This document shows, in pieces, positions 15,423 to 22,204 of a stretch of DNA of 64,000 nucleotides. The position numbers and the translations under genes were made by a program. The stretch lies in the NCBI GenBank assembly GCA_963810525.1, contig CAWENB010000003.1:1057816-1121815 (forward strand), in the 5' to 3' direction. The notes under the pieces are model-generated. The model saw only the letters and a list, made by a program, of their open reading frames with translations, searched no databases and was not told the DNA's origin. The number at the start of each line of letters is the position of its first letter. Position 1 is the first letter of the stretch. Source of the stretch: JAICLK01 sp963810525 (GTDB lineage Bacteria > Patescibacteriota > Saccharimonadia > Saccharimonadales > UBA4665).

Positions 15423-17159
15423 ATGGAAAAACTAATAAGGTATGCTGTCTACATCCGCAAATCCTCTGAAGAGGAAGAGCGTCAAGTACTGTCCCTTGCC
15501 TCACAGAAAGACAAGATTTTAGAGCGGTTCGGCAACCTTAATATCGTTACTTGGATTGAACCGGAAAGCAAAAGTGCTTTTGAACCAGACAAGCGGCCGA
15601 AGTTTAAGGAACTGCTTGACCTAATTGATGCGAGCAAGATTGACGGTGTTATCGCATGGCATCCCGACCGTTTAAGCCGTAATGAGGTAGACGCCTCTGC
15701 TATTACATGGCGTATACGGCAAGGTAAGATTAAAGACCTGAAGTTTGCTTCTGGTTATAATTTTGATGACACACCGGAAAGCATGATGATGTTACAGATG
15801 ACCATGAGCCAGTCGCAATATTTTTCTGCCAAACTAAGCAAAGACATCAAGCGCGGCAACGAGCGTAAACGGCAAGACGGCCAGCTCACCGGTAAGGCAA
15901 TGGAAGGCTATCTTAACTACCGCACGGCATTGTCGGGCAGAGGTGAGGCTTCAATCATCAAAGACGAAGAGCGGTTTCCGCTTGTCCGTAGGGCTTTTGA
16001 CCTGTTTTTGACCGGTGAGTTTAGCGTTCCGGCAATACTTACTATAATGAATAAAGAATGGGGTTATAGGACAGTAAAGCGTCGGAACTCTGGCGGCAAT
16101 GCGCTTTCAAGAACTGCTTTGTATAACATCTTTCGTAATGTCCGGTACGCCGGATTGATACCTGACCCATACGACCACGAACACTTACACGATGCTCACT
16201 ACCCCGCCATGATAACGCCTGAAGAGTACGACAAGGTACAGATGCTGCTAGGTAGAAAGGGTCTGCCCCGTCTGGTAACGCGCAAACAGTTTGTACTCAG
16301 GGGACTTATACGATGTGGCTATTGCGGTTGTGTTGTAACTGCTCAAGAAAAACGCAGGCAACTCATAAATGGTAAGGTTAATAGACACATCTACTACCAT
16401 TGTACCGGCAAGCGTGCTGGCTGCACTCAAAAGAGCACCTACCTTACAGAAGACGACCTGTACGCACAGTTGCTTGAGCTATTGGACGGTTACGAGTTGG
16501 TGCCACAGTTGTACGATTGGGCTATGGAAGCATTTCGTGAGTTTGCTGGACAGGAAGTCGCAGAGCGTAATCACGTACAGGCCATGCAAAACAAAGCCAT
16601 AACAGATACACAAACTCAGCTGGACAAACTGCTAGACATGGCCACGCGCGGACTAATTAGTGATGATGAATACAAGTCTAAGAGTGCCGCGCTTAAGGCT
16701 GGCCTGCAACGATTGCAAGATGAACAAGCTGACATCTCGCACCGTGTCAAAAACTGGTACGAGATAGCCACGACCACGTTTGAGAAGCTGACTTATGCCG
16801 GTAAAAAGTTTAAGGCCGGCGATATTGCCAATAAAAAAGACATATTGCTGGCGATTGGCGAGAACCCCGTGTTAATGAATGGCCAGTTGGAAATTAGTCG
16901 CCTACGAGTGGCTAATTCCGGTCGGACAAGAACGCCAAACGCTTGCGCAATGAGCTTGAAAAGGTTAGAACAATGCCACAACAGATACAAAAAGCCTCCG
17001 AAGAGGCTTTGCGTACTCCAATGGTGCAGGGAGAGGGATTCGAACCCCCGAAGGCTGAGCCAGATGATTTACAGTCACCCGTGTTTGACCGCTTCACTAT
17101 CCCTGCGTCCGATGATTTCATGGCTTTCGCGAGAGGATTCGCAAAAGCTTAAAGATTAG
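15423..17159 (+). CDS. Large serine recombinase (integrase) of the element
   Basis: The frame is 578 aa long. The resolvase domain shows the catalytic Ser in YIRKSSEEEERQ and active-site arginines around WHPDRLSRNEVD. The Recombinase domain follows (about 150-260), then the zinc beta-ribbon with RCGYCGCVV and YYHCTGKRAGC, and a coiled coil (about 385-470). It catalyses integration and excision of the element by serine-linked strand exchange. The last 50 or so codons run through a terminator hairpin and antisense through tRNA-Tyr, so that tail is not conserved protein. The true end probably depends on the integrated state. Confidence 0.9.
   Translation: MEKLIRYAVYIRKSSEEEERQVLSLASQKDKILERFGNLNIVTWIEPESKSAFEPDKRPKFKELLDLIDASKIDGVIAWHPDRLSRNEVDASAITWRIRQGKIKDLKFASGYNFDDTPESMMMLQMTMSQSQYFSAKLSKDIKRGNERKRQDGQLTGKAMEGYLNYRTALSGRGEASIIKDEERFPLVRRAFDLFLTGEFSVPAILTIMNKEWGYRTVKRRNSGGNALSRTALYNIFRNVRYAGLIPDPYDHEHLHDAHYPAMITPEEYDKVQMLLGRKGLPRLVTRKQFVLRGLIRCGYCGCVVTAQEKRRQLINGKVNRHIYYHCTGKRAGCTQKSTYLTEDDLYAQLLELLDGYELVPQLYDWAMEAFREFAGQEVAERNHVQAMQNKAITDTQTQLDKLLDMATRGLISDDEYKSKSAALKAGLQRLQDEQADISHRVKNWYEIATTTFEKLTYAGKKFKAGDIANKKDILLAIGENPVLMNGQLEISRLRVANSGRTRTPNACAMSLKRLEQCHNRYKKPPKRLCVLQWCRERDSNPRRLSQMIYSHPCLTASLSLRPMISWLSREDSQKLKD
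16991..17010 (-). terminator. Intrinsic terminator of tRNA-Tyr
   Basis: AAAGCCTC-loop-GAGGCTTT is an 8-bp perfect stem with a TTCG loop on the minus strand. A T-run follows in the direction of tRNA-Tyr transcription. It lies inside the recombinase reading frame. Confidence 0.8.
17022..17106 (-). tRNA. tRNA-Tyr (anticodon GTA), probable attachment-site gene
   Basis: Class II tRNA with a long variable arm. The acceptor GCAGGGA/TCCCTGC is at 17100-17106 and 17026-17032, the anticodon loop CTGTAAA gives GTA, the T loop is TTCGAAT, and CCA is encoded at 17022-17024. It lies at the right edge of the integrative element, overlapped antisense by the end of the recombinase frame. This suggests the element entered at its 3' end. 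A perfect left-hand copy of the tRNA end was not found. Confidence 0.93.
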
Positions 17160-17239
17160 CAGTGCGAGGCCAAGGGCGAGTGCATTTGAAATTTGTTTTT
17201 AAAATGTGCACGCCCATTTTAACGGAACTGGCTAGAACG

Positions 17240-17316
17240 TGGAGCCGCCTGTCGGATTCGAACCGACGACATTCAGTTTACAAAACTGACGCTCTAACCA
17301 ACTGAGCTAAGGCGGC
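17240..17316 (-). tRNA. tRNA-Thr (anticodon TGT)
   Basis: Full cloverleaf on the minus strand. The acceptor is GCCGCCT/AGGCGGC (17310-17316, 17244-17250), the anticodon loop TTTGTAA gives TGT, the T loop is TTCGAAT, and CCA is encoded at 17240-17242. It decodes ACA and other ACN codons and complements the GGT isoacceptor at the left edge. Confidence 0.95.
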
Positions 17317-17388
17317 CCGTCCGCACGGCTACCGCGTTAGTGTAACAAAACAGAGGTTACAAGGCAATATTCGGTCATAAGAATGTAT

Positions 17389-18042
17389 CTAGATGGCGAC
17401 CCGACCCGGGCGGATTATGCGCTTCGGCCGTCCCGAAGGTACGATCAGCTTCTTGAGTTTTTGTTCGATCATATCGGCTTCGCGCCCCATACCGTGGCTT
17501 AGGTAGGCTTTATGCATAAGCCCGAGCGTTTCTCTATTCGGCTCAAGCTCTACGGCGCGTTCCAATTCCTGTAGCATCAGCTTGTCATTGCCGAGTTTTT
17601 CCTGCACTTTGGCATAAGCGATGTGGCGGGCTGCCAGATTGTCTTCGAGCTTGAGTGCCTGCTCGAAGGCGATTGCCGCTTTTTCGTAATTCTCCGTTTC
17701 ATAATAAATCAGCCCCAAATTATGGAGGCTGGACGGCGTGGCTTCGATGCTGCTGGCGATTTCAAAACAGTCAATCGCGTCTCGGTATTCCTTTTGTTTG
17801 GCGTAGAGAATGCCCAGACGGTTGTAGGCGGCAGCGTTCTTTTCGTCAATCTTCAGAATGGTTAGGAGCGCTTTTTCGGCACGCAGAAATCGGTTCTCGC
17901 GCATACCCTGGTGGGCGATGTCCCATAGTTTGCCCAATCGATCGCCAACTTTGCGTGACACGCCGGCCACTTCGTCGTCGTGGATGGTGGTGTTGAAGTA
18001 TGCGAGCACACCAAACGCTGCAAGAATTATCAACTCATACAT
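17389..18042 (-). CDS. Membrane-anchored TPR protein
   Basis: 217 aa. One N-terminal membrane helix (ELIILAAFGVLAYF) is followed by three to four tetratricopeptide repeats, for example AAAYNRLGILYAKQKEYRDA and PSSLHNLGLIYYETENYEKA. The C-terminus is basic (GRPKRIIRPGRV). TPR proteins scaffold protein complexes; the partner is unknown. It is encoded 24 bp downstream of holB in the same direction. Confidence 0.85.
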   Translation of the reverse strand: MYELIILAAFGVLAYFNTTIHDDEVAGVSRKVGDRLGKLWDIAHQGMRENRFLRAEKALLTILKIDEKNAAAYNRLGILYAKQKEYRDAIDCFEIASSIEATPSSLHNLGLIYYETENYEKAAIAFEQALKLEDNLAARHIAYAKVQEKLGNDKLMLQELERAVELEPNRETLGLMHKAYLSHGMGREADMIEQKLKKLIVPSGRPKRIIRPGRVAI

Positions 18043-18066
18043 GTAATTAGGTATTATAGCACTCGA

Positions 18067-18951
18067 CTATAAACAAAGCATAAGGTTTATGAGCACGAGT
18101 TTCGGTTGTGCGTTGGCTTGCAGGGAGGTTTGCGCGTCGTAGCTCGCCTCTAGTATTTGATGCCAGCGGGCCAGGCCGCGCTTACTGGCTCCGGTACTTT
18201 TGCCGGCCGCCTGTTCGAGGGCGGCATGCGCCATCTGTGAGAGCATGAAGAGGACACGGCTGCACGCTTCGCGTTGTTTAGCAAGACTATCTACGTGCGT
18301 CAAACGCTCAAATGTATTTGCCTGCAGCAGTTCGCGCGCCTGCTTAGCGGCTTGCACCAGCGGATGTTCGTCGCTATCTTCGAGAAGTGCATGCATCAGG
18401 CCTGGCAGTCCGCCACTCATCAAATATGCCTGGTTGTTTTGCGCCTGTTGGAAACCGCGTGCTGTAAAATGTTGCAGCAAATCATCGCGGGACGGCGTTT
18501 GCAGGCTAATGGATTGTGCTCGCGAGCGGATGGTCGGCAGTAGTGCGAAGTCGTTGGCGGCGGTCAGCACAAGAAGTGTGCCTTCCGGTGGTTCTTCGAG
18601 CAGTTTTAGTAAGGCGTTCTGCGCTTCAATAGTCAATAGGTGTGCCTGTTCGATAGTGGCAATGCGCTGGATGGCTCCGTTGCTCATGGCGACCTTCAAC
18701 TTGGTGAATTGCAACAACTCGCGCACGGTATCAATCGAAATGCTCTGACCATTCGGCTCGATTATTTTATAGTACGGGTAACTGTTAAGTACGTGGTCAT
18801 TTTGCAATCCAAGCAGCCGCATACTCAGCCAGCGCGCTACTAAGCCTTTGCCGCTACCTTCGGGTCCCGCTAGGATTAACGCATGCCCGGGCTTGGCAAT
18901 AAAACTTTCCAATTGCTTTTTGCTCGATGGGTGCAGGACTGGATCAATCAT
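18067..18951 (-). CDS. holB: DNA polymerase III delta-prime subunit
   Basis: 294 aa. Part of the clamp loader that places the sliding clamp on DNA. It has the AAA-type P-loop GPEGSGKG near residue 33. The hallmark IEAQNALLKLLEEPPEG follows near 107, with TIRSRAQSI (sensor/arginine region) near 138. The C-terminal third is helical as in the family. This is a chromosomal core gene and shows that this side of the window is cellular. The breakpoint to phage sequence lies about 20-90 bp upstream of its start. Confidence 0.9.
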   Translation of the reverse strand: MIDPVLHPSSKKQLESFIAKPGHALILAGPEGSGKGLVARWLSMRLLGLQNDHVLNSYPYYKIIEPNGQSISIDTVRELLQFTKLKVAMSNGAIQRIATIEQAHLLTIEAQNALLKLLEEPPEGTLLVLTAANDFALLPTIRSRAQSISLQTPSRDDLLQHFTARGFQQAQNNQAYLMSGGLPGLMHALLEDSDEHPLVQAAKQARELLQANTFERLTHVDSLAKQREACSRVLFMLSQMAHAALEQAAGKSTGASKRGLARWHQILEASYDAQTSLQANAQPKLVLINLMLCL

Positions 18952-18971
18952 TTTTGCACCCCAATTTTTTA

Positions 18972-19041
18972 GGAAATTCCGCCGGTAAAGGCGCCGAAAA
19001 TATTTTTAATGTTGCTCCACGGGATGGGAGGGGAAGTGGCT
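18972..19041. other. Junction between chromosomal and phage sequence
   Basis: To the left is AT-rich sequence that can be read on the minus strand as the last residues of a truncated gene (WSNIKNIFGAFTGGIS, stop near 18972). To the right GC-rich, densely packed phage genes begin at once. No att-like repeat, integrase or transposon end is visible at the join. It is a prophage edge or an assembly chimera. Confidence 0.5.
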
Positions 19042-19251
19042 ATGTCGGCTTCATCAGCTTCCGAAAAGCCTATGAGCAGGTGCGACAGATGCGGTGAGGA
19101 GCTGAATGGTCGAGATGAGCGAACCTGCTGGCGTTGTGTCAGGGCTCACGGCTTGACCAGACCAACGCTACAGCTATCACAGGACGGAGGACGCAGCTAT
19201 GAGGCCAAGAAGGCGCGCAAAGTATCCACTCCAGTGTCGGTGCGGCGTTAG
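19042..19251 (+). CDS. Small phage zinc-ribbon protein
   Basis: 69 aa. Two Cys pairs (CDRCGEEL and CWRCVRAHG) form a zinc ribbon at about residues 14-35, followed by a basic tail. GGGAGGGG lies 7-14 nt before ATG 19042; a second ATG at 19072 is also possible. First gene of the phage's plus-strand early block. Function unknown. Confidence 0.6.
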   Translation: MSASSASEKPMSRCDRCGEELNGRDERTCWRCVRAHGLTRPTLQLSQDGGRSYEAKKARKVSTPVSVRR

Positions 19252-19321
19252 GCTGAGCAGCATCGAGCGGCTGAATAAGCACGCACAGACGAAATGCAAG
19301 GCTGGGAGGCCAAGCAAATGA
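19199..19321 (+). CDS. Tiny zinc-finger-like protein (40 aa)
   Basis: ATG 19199 follows a GGAGG site and encodes a basic start, then QCRCGVRLSSIERLNKH and TKC. The CxC-x12-HxxxxC spacing is like a variant C2H2 finger. The end overlaps the next start (ATGA). It overlaps the preceding gene by 53 bp in another frame. Confidence 0.5.
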   Translation: MRPRRRAKYPLQCRCGVRLSSIERLNKHAQTKCKAGRPSK

Positions 19322-19581
19322 GCGAACGAGCCAGGCTTGAGCAAGAGTTTAAGACTTACCCAAATTCCCTGACAATCTGCCAACCAGGCAAGTACGAATG
19401 CGAGGCTTTATACGTCCCGTACTTCGACGACCAAGACCCAGACCGCGAATTTATGCGTGGTGGGCGCTATTACCGCAGTTACACCATTCGCGCCGAGGAC
19501 AAGCAAGAGTTTCCGGAGCTAAAGCGACGACGCACCGTAACGCTATATGAGCGTGACGATGGCTTTGTTTGCGAAGGCTGA
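19318..19581 (+). CDS. Hypothetical early phage protein (87 aa)
   Basis: Starts MSERARLEQEFKTYPNS at an ATGA overlap, with GGGAGG upstream. It contains a compact beta-rich segment (YYRSYTIRAEDKQEFPELKR) and ends YERDDGFVCEG. No family recognised. It is preceded by a 16-bp initiation box that is repeated before the gene at 19603. Confidence 0.6.
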   Translation: MSERARLEQEFKTYPNSLTICQPGKYECEALYVPYFDDQDPDREFMRGGRYYRSYTIRAEDKQEFPELKRRRTVTLYERDDGFVCEG

Positions 19582-19602
19582 CAAGGCTGGGAGGCCAAAG
19601 AG

Positions 19603-19743
19603 ATGAAACGACGGTACTGCAACAACTGTAGTCATGCGGCTGATAATCACGGCGAGGTCGAGAAGCACGGTAACTGTGAGTATCCGTGCTTGGTCAATGG
19701 CTGCACCTGCGAGTGCTTCGAGGACAACGACAATGACGCATAA
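19603..19743 (+). CDS. Cysteine-rich mini-protein (46 aa)
   Basis: MKRRYCNNCSHAADNHGE, then CEYPCLVNGCTCECFED: seven cysteines and two histidines in 46 residues, enough for two zinc sites. GGGAGG precedes the start. Its stop overlaps the start of the next gene. Function unknown. Confidence 0.55.
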   Translation: MKRRYCNNCSHAADNHGEVEKHGNCEYPCLVNGCTCECFEDNDNDA

Positions 19744-19915
19744 GCAAAACCGTCACAAGATGCGCGTGGACAAAGCCATCAGCCGACTCGTGCGGCAGAT
19801 TAAGCACGCATTCGAGGCTCGGCTGTACGTCAGCAAGCCCACGACGCGCTATCCATGGAGCCGCGAGACCAGCTATTTACGACTGGCTGAGCGGGACGAA
19901 CTGCTACGCAACTAA
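19733..19915 (+). CDS. Small basic protein (60 aa)
   Basis: Starts MTHKQNRHKMRVDKAISRL inside the end of the previous gene. Arg/Lys-rich and helical, it ends ETSYLRLAERDELLRN. It may bind nucleic acid; no family recognised. Confidence 0.5.
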   Translation: MTHKQNRHKMRVDKAISRLVRQIKHAFEARLYVSKPTTRYPWSRETSYLRLAERDELLRN

Positions 19916-19932
19916 CTTTCGGAGGTCACCGA

Positions 19933-20094
19933 GTGGCGGGGACGGCAGAAGCAACGGCAATCGGTCGCTCCGTTGTTCCCCGTCAGTCGGATAATTTAGC
20001 CATGATTTGTCGCAACTGCAAGCACAAGATGGTCTGGCTTGAGTCGGTCTGTCGCTGGATGTGTGTTTGGTACAAGTGTCCAAGGAGGTTCTAG
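19933..20094 (+). CDS. Small Cys-rich protein with GTG start (53 aa)
   Basis: GGAGGT is positioned before GTG 19933. The C-terminal half MICRNCKHKMVWLESVCRWM has a CxxC and further Cys and resembles small phage zinc-binding proteins (CRNCKH). An internal ATG could give a 30-aa form. Confidence 0.5.
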   Translation: MAGTAEATAIGRSVVPRQSDNLAMICRNCKHKMVWLESVCRWMCVWYKCPRRF

Positions 20095-20095
20095 G

Positions 20096-20182
20096 ATGCT
20101 TTACTTAGGCATTGGTGTCTATTTCGTCGCTCTCTTGGTCTTTGCGGCTGTGTTGTGGGCCAGGATGAGCTATTGGAGGTAA
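20096..20182 (+). CDS. Single-span membrane peptide (28 aa)
   Basis: MLYLGIGVYFVALLVFAAVL then a short basic tail: one membrane helix. An AGGAGG site lies just upstream, overlapping the previous stop. Small membrane peptides of this type recur through the early region. Confidence 0.45.
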   Translation: MLYLGIGVYFVALLVFAAVLWARMSYWR

Positions 20183-20188
20183 AGAGCT

Positions 20189-20398
20189 ATGAGCAAGATA
20201 GCGAAGACTGCTCTGGCCGGCGCAGCCCTTGGGCTGTTCTTGGCCCTGCTGAGCGGCTGTGCGGCTAAGGTGCCGCTAAGCTACTGGACTGTCGGCAGCA
20301 CGCCCAGCGACGGCATGATATTCAGCTGCTCCGAGCCGAGTCCGAATGACTGTGCGGACTTGCTGAGCTACGGAGCGCCGGTGAGGCTACATATATGA
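20189..20398 (+). CDS. Small phage lipoprotein
   Basis: 69 aa. The signal sequence SKIAKTALAGAALGLFLALL ends with the lipobox LLSGC, so the mature protein would be lipid-anchored. Two further cysteines (FSCSE, NDCAD) follow. GGAGG lies before the start and it overlaps the next gene by ATGA. An early lipoprotein could act in superinfection exclusion, but that is inference only. Confidence 0.65.
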   Translation: MSKIAKTALAGAALGLFLALLSGCAAKVPLSYWTVGSTPSDGMIFSCSEPSPNDCADLLSYGAPVRLHI

Positions 20399-20640
20399 GC
20401 TGCCAGCACATTCCCTGCGACAAGCCAGTTAACATCACCTATCGAGGGACCAATCTGTGCTGGGAGCACTATGACGAAGCTACGAAGCCTCGATCAGTAT
20501 CTTCAACTAGCAGCATAATTAATAACGTACTCAGTCGCTACGCGGACAGCTTTCCACCTTTCCAGCCAGACGACAATGGCGACTGTCAGTGCATAGCGTG
20601 TCAGGCAGCAAGAGCGAGAATAGGAGGCAACAGGCCATGA
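20395..20640 (+). CDS. Zinc-binding phage protein (81 aa)
   Basis: MSCQHIPCDKPVNITYRGTN then LCWEHYDEA forms a Cys/His zinc knuckle of a kind frequent in phage small proteins. A second Cys pair (GDCQCIACQAA) lies near the C-terminus. ATGA overlaps on both sides. Confidence 0.6.
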   Translation: MSCQHIPCDKPVNITYRGTNLCWEHYDEATKPRSVSSTSSIINNVLSRYADSFPPFQPDDNGDCQCIACQAARARIGGNRP

Positions 20641-20708
20641 TTTACGCATACTTGGCCATCGTCTGCGTCGTAGCAGCTTTGGCCATCAGATTGTGGGAGC
20701 AGCTTTGA
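20637..20708 (+). CDS. Single-span membrane peptide (23 aa)
   Basis: MIYAYLAIVCVVAALAIRL then WEQL: one membrane helix. It starts inside the end of the previous gene and its stop overlaps the next ATG (TGATG), so it is translationally coupled on both sides. Confidence 0.4.
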   Translation: MIYAYLAIVCVVAALAIRLWEQL

Positions 20709-20896
20709 TGGACGCCGTAACCAGCTCCGTAGTGCTCACCAAAGAGCGCTCCGAAGTCCACTACGCCAGCTATCCTCATGTGTTTATTGAGGACAGTCAG
20801 GAAGCACCGGCGCAGGCTAGTCGGCGTGAGCAACAATATGGCACTAGAGCTAAAGCGCTCCATTCCGGCTTTCTTCAGCCGCAAGGACGGCTGTAG
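20708..20896 (+). CDS. Hypothetical protein (62 aa)
   Basis: Starts MDAVTSSVVLTKERSEVHYA and is coupled by TGATG to the peptide upstream. The last 20 codons overlap the next gene in another frame and look less protein-like, so the true end is uncertain. Confidence 0.4.
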   Translation: MDAVTSSVVLTKERSEVHYASYPHVFIEDSQEAPAQASRREQQYGTRAKALHSGFLQPQGRL

Positions 20897-21017
20897 CCTC
20901 TCCGGCTGGCGCGTGCCGATGGGCGAGCTGGAGCTGGTGGCTAGCATCGAAGGTAAGCATCGTAAAGAGATTCACATTAGCTACAAAGACGGTTGCGTTA
21001 TGGAGGTAAGGCAATGA
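20838..21017 (+). CDS. Hypothetical protein (59 aa)
   Basis: Starts MALELKRSIPAFFSRKDGCS. Beta-rich (GELELVASIEGKHRKEIHIS), ends CVMEVRQ. Overlaps both neighbours. No family recognised. Confidence 0.45.
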   Translation: MALELKRSIPAFFSRKDGCSLSGWRVPMGELELVASIEGKHRKEIHISYKDGCVMEVRQ

Positions 21018-21379
21018 ACGTCATAGCTATCCGGCCCATTCGCTCCAGCCACATTGGCGGGCACATTCACCTTAAAGGCGACACCGGAGCTATCCAGCGT
21101 GTCATGACCGACGCTACTGGCCGCAAGCTCTATCGCGTCATGTGGGACAAGGATCAGGAGGTTTGTGTCTGCGTACCCGACGATGTTGAACTAACTGATG
21201 CCGTCGCTATCATCGCGCCGAGTCAACCAGCACCGTCGGTGGCCGCCTCCTCCACAGACGATCAGACCCCTGCGAGTCTGGCTGTTTGGCCGGGGCTGGA
21301 GCCAGTGGGAACCCAGCCCCATTTTAGCTACGAACATATGGCGTGGTTTAGTGAGCATTTTGACTTAGGAGGTGACTGA
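21014..21379 (+). CDS. Hypothetical early phage protein (121 aa)
   Basis: Starts MNVIAIRPIRSSHIGGHIHL at an ATGA overlap after a GGAGGTAAGG site. The first 60 residues look like a small beta-barrel (LYRVMWDKDQEVCVCVPDDV), followed by a Pro/Ala-rich linker and an aromatic tail (HFSYEHMAWFSEHFDL). No family recognised. Confidence 0.6.
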   Translation: MNVIAIRPIRSSHIGGHIHLKGDTGAIQRVMTDATGRKLYRVMWDKDQEVCVCVPDDVELTDAVAIIAPSQPAPSVAASSTDDQTPASLAVWPGLEPVGTQPHFSYEHMAWFSEHFDLGGD

Positions 21380-21742
21380 TGAAGTTAGTTATCAATCGCA
21401 AGAGGTGGCTACATGGTGACATGGTGACATGGGGAGAGCTTCCTTCGTCGCGCAGACGACAAGAAGATGTGCTGCTTGGGCTTTCTGGCTCGCCAGTGTG
21501 GGTATAAAGCCAAAGACATCACAGGCCTAAAGGCGCCACACCAGCTGACAGACGCGTATTTAGGCGTGGACAAGTGGCCACGTGGCCTAGTTAACAAGAA
21601 AAGCCACGTAACTACCGTAACGGGCTACAAACTAATGGACAGGAATGACTGCGACAACCTGTCCGACAAGAAGCGTGAGGCCGCAATTCGCAAGCTATTC
21701 AAAAAGCTCAAGGTCACAGTCCAGTTTGTCGGACAGTACTAA
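21379..21742 (+). pseudogene. Small phage protein split by a frameshift at an 8-bp tandem repeat
   Basis: ATG 21379 begins MKLVINRKRWLHGD. The conserved remainder, SFLRRADDKKMCCLGFLARQ, follows in a different frame to the stop at 21742. I recognise the combined pattern (INR..WLRG..LLR..DGK.CCLGF) as a common small phage protein. Between the parts lies ATGGTGAC twice in tandem (21413-21428); a third copy would restore the frame. Either the gene is broken, or a repeat-number or sequencing error is present. The function of the family is unknown. Confidence 0.6.
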
Positions 21743-21794
21743 GACTTGCAGCGCGGGGTCAGCGGCGACCGTCGCAGTAAATCCCGTAGTCATT

Positions 21795-21844
21795 GCAGGA
21801 GCCACGTGTAATACAGCTACCAAGCTGCGCGCTGCGGCTCCTGC
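21795..21844 (+). promoter_or_regulatory. Hairpin ahead of the ubiquitin-like operon
   Basis: GCAGGAGCC (21795-21803) pairs perfectly with GGCTCCTGC (21836-21844), with a smaller stem inside the loop. It occupies the only sizeable gap in this part of the early region. It may be a terminator or processing site that delimits the Ubl operon. There is no T-run. Confidence 0.5.
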
Positions 21845-21888
21845 GCTAAGACCGTAACCAACTAGCCATCCTTAAGGAGGCTATACAA

Positions 21889-21939
21889 ATGGAAGAGAGG
21901 AGAGAGAGCTATGGCTGTGACAGTGGAAAGTGGAGTTAA
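21889..21939 (+). CDS. Possible leader peptide overlapping the Ubl start (16 aa)
   Basis: A very strong AAGGAGG site sits 7 nt before ATG 21889. The frame MEERRESYGCDSGKWS ends at 21939, 29 nt inside the Ubl gene. The Ubl gene itself has only the purine run within this peptide as ribosome site. Translation of the leader probably couples to the Ubl gene. Confidence 0.35.
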   Translation: MEERRESYGCDSGKWS

Positions 21940-22132
21940 CTCCACAACGTCGGATGCCTTGGTTGGCGAGAAGGCATGTGCAATTCGCACCATGTTCCGT
22001 CAGCCGCTCAACATCGACCCGGCTGCTCGCGTTGTCGTCAACGGCGAGCGGGTGAACGAAGAGTACGTTGCCCAAGACGGTGACGTAATCGAGTTCGTCA
22101 AAAGTTCTGGGCAAAAAGGGGACCGGCGCTAA
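21911..22132 (+). CDS. Ubiquitin-like beta-grasp protein (ThiS/PRTRC-C type)
   Basis: 73 aa. The segment ARVVVNGERVNEEYVAQDGD followed by VIEFVKSSGQKG is the beta-grasp signature of ThiS/MoaD-like and ubiquitin-like modifiers (V-x-NG-x-x-V, then GD-x-IEF). The chain ends GQKG plus DRR. A C-terminal G-x-KG recalls protein C of PRTRC systems, as I remember it. Trimming of DRR by the JAMM peptidase encoded 1.6 kb downstream would expose Gly70 for activation. E2-, JAMM- and E1-like genes follow in the same operon. That context makes a modifier far more likely than a sulfur carrier. A strong hairpin separates it from the E2 gene. Confidence 0.75.
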   Translation: MAVTVESGVNSTTSDALVGEKACAIRTMFRQPLNIDPAARVVVNGERVNEEYVAQDGDVIEFVKSSGQKGDRR

Positions 22133-22150
22133 AGCCGACCCGTCCGCGCG

Positions 22151-22184
22151 GTGCGGGGCTGAGTCAGTGAGCTTAGCCCCGCAC
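22151..22184 (+). terminator. Strong hairpin between the Ubl and E2 genes
   Basis: GTGCGGGGCT (22151-22160) pairs with AGCCCCGCAC (22175-22184), ten perfect pairs, followed by AAAAGCTTT. As a partial terminator or RNA-stability element it would allow more modifier than enzyme to be made from one transcript (inference). Confidence 0.6.
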
Positions 22185-22204
22185 AAAAGCTTTAAGGAGG
22201 CAAC

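Noticed and set aside
16912..17159. Apparent protein sequences in several frames around tRNA-Tyr (for example GEGFEPPKAEPDD and RERDSNPRRLSQM)
   Set aside because: These are the well-known antisense translations of a tRNA-Tyr gene, not proteins.
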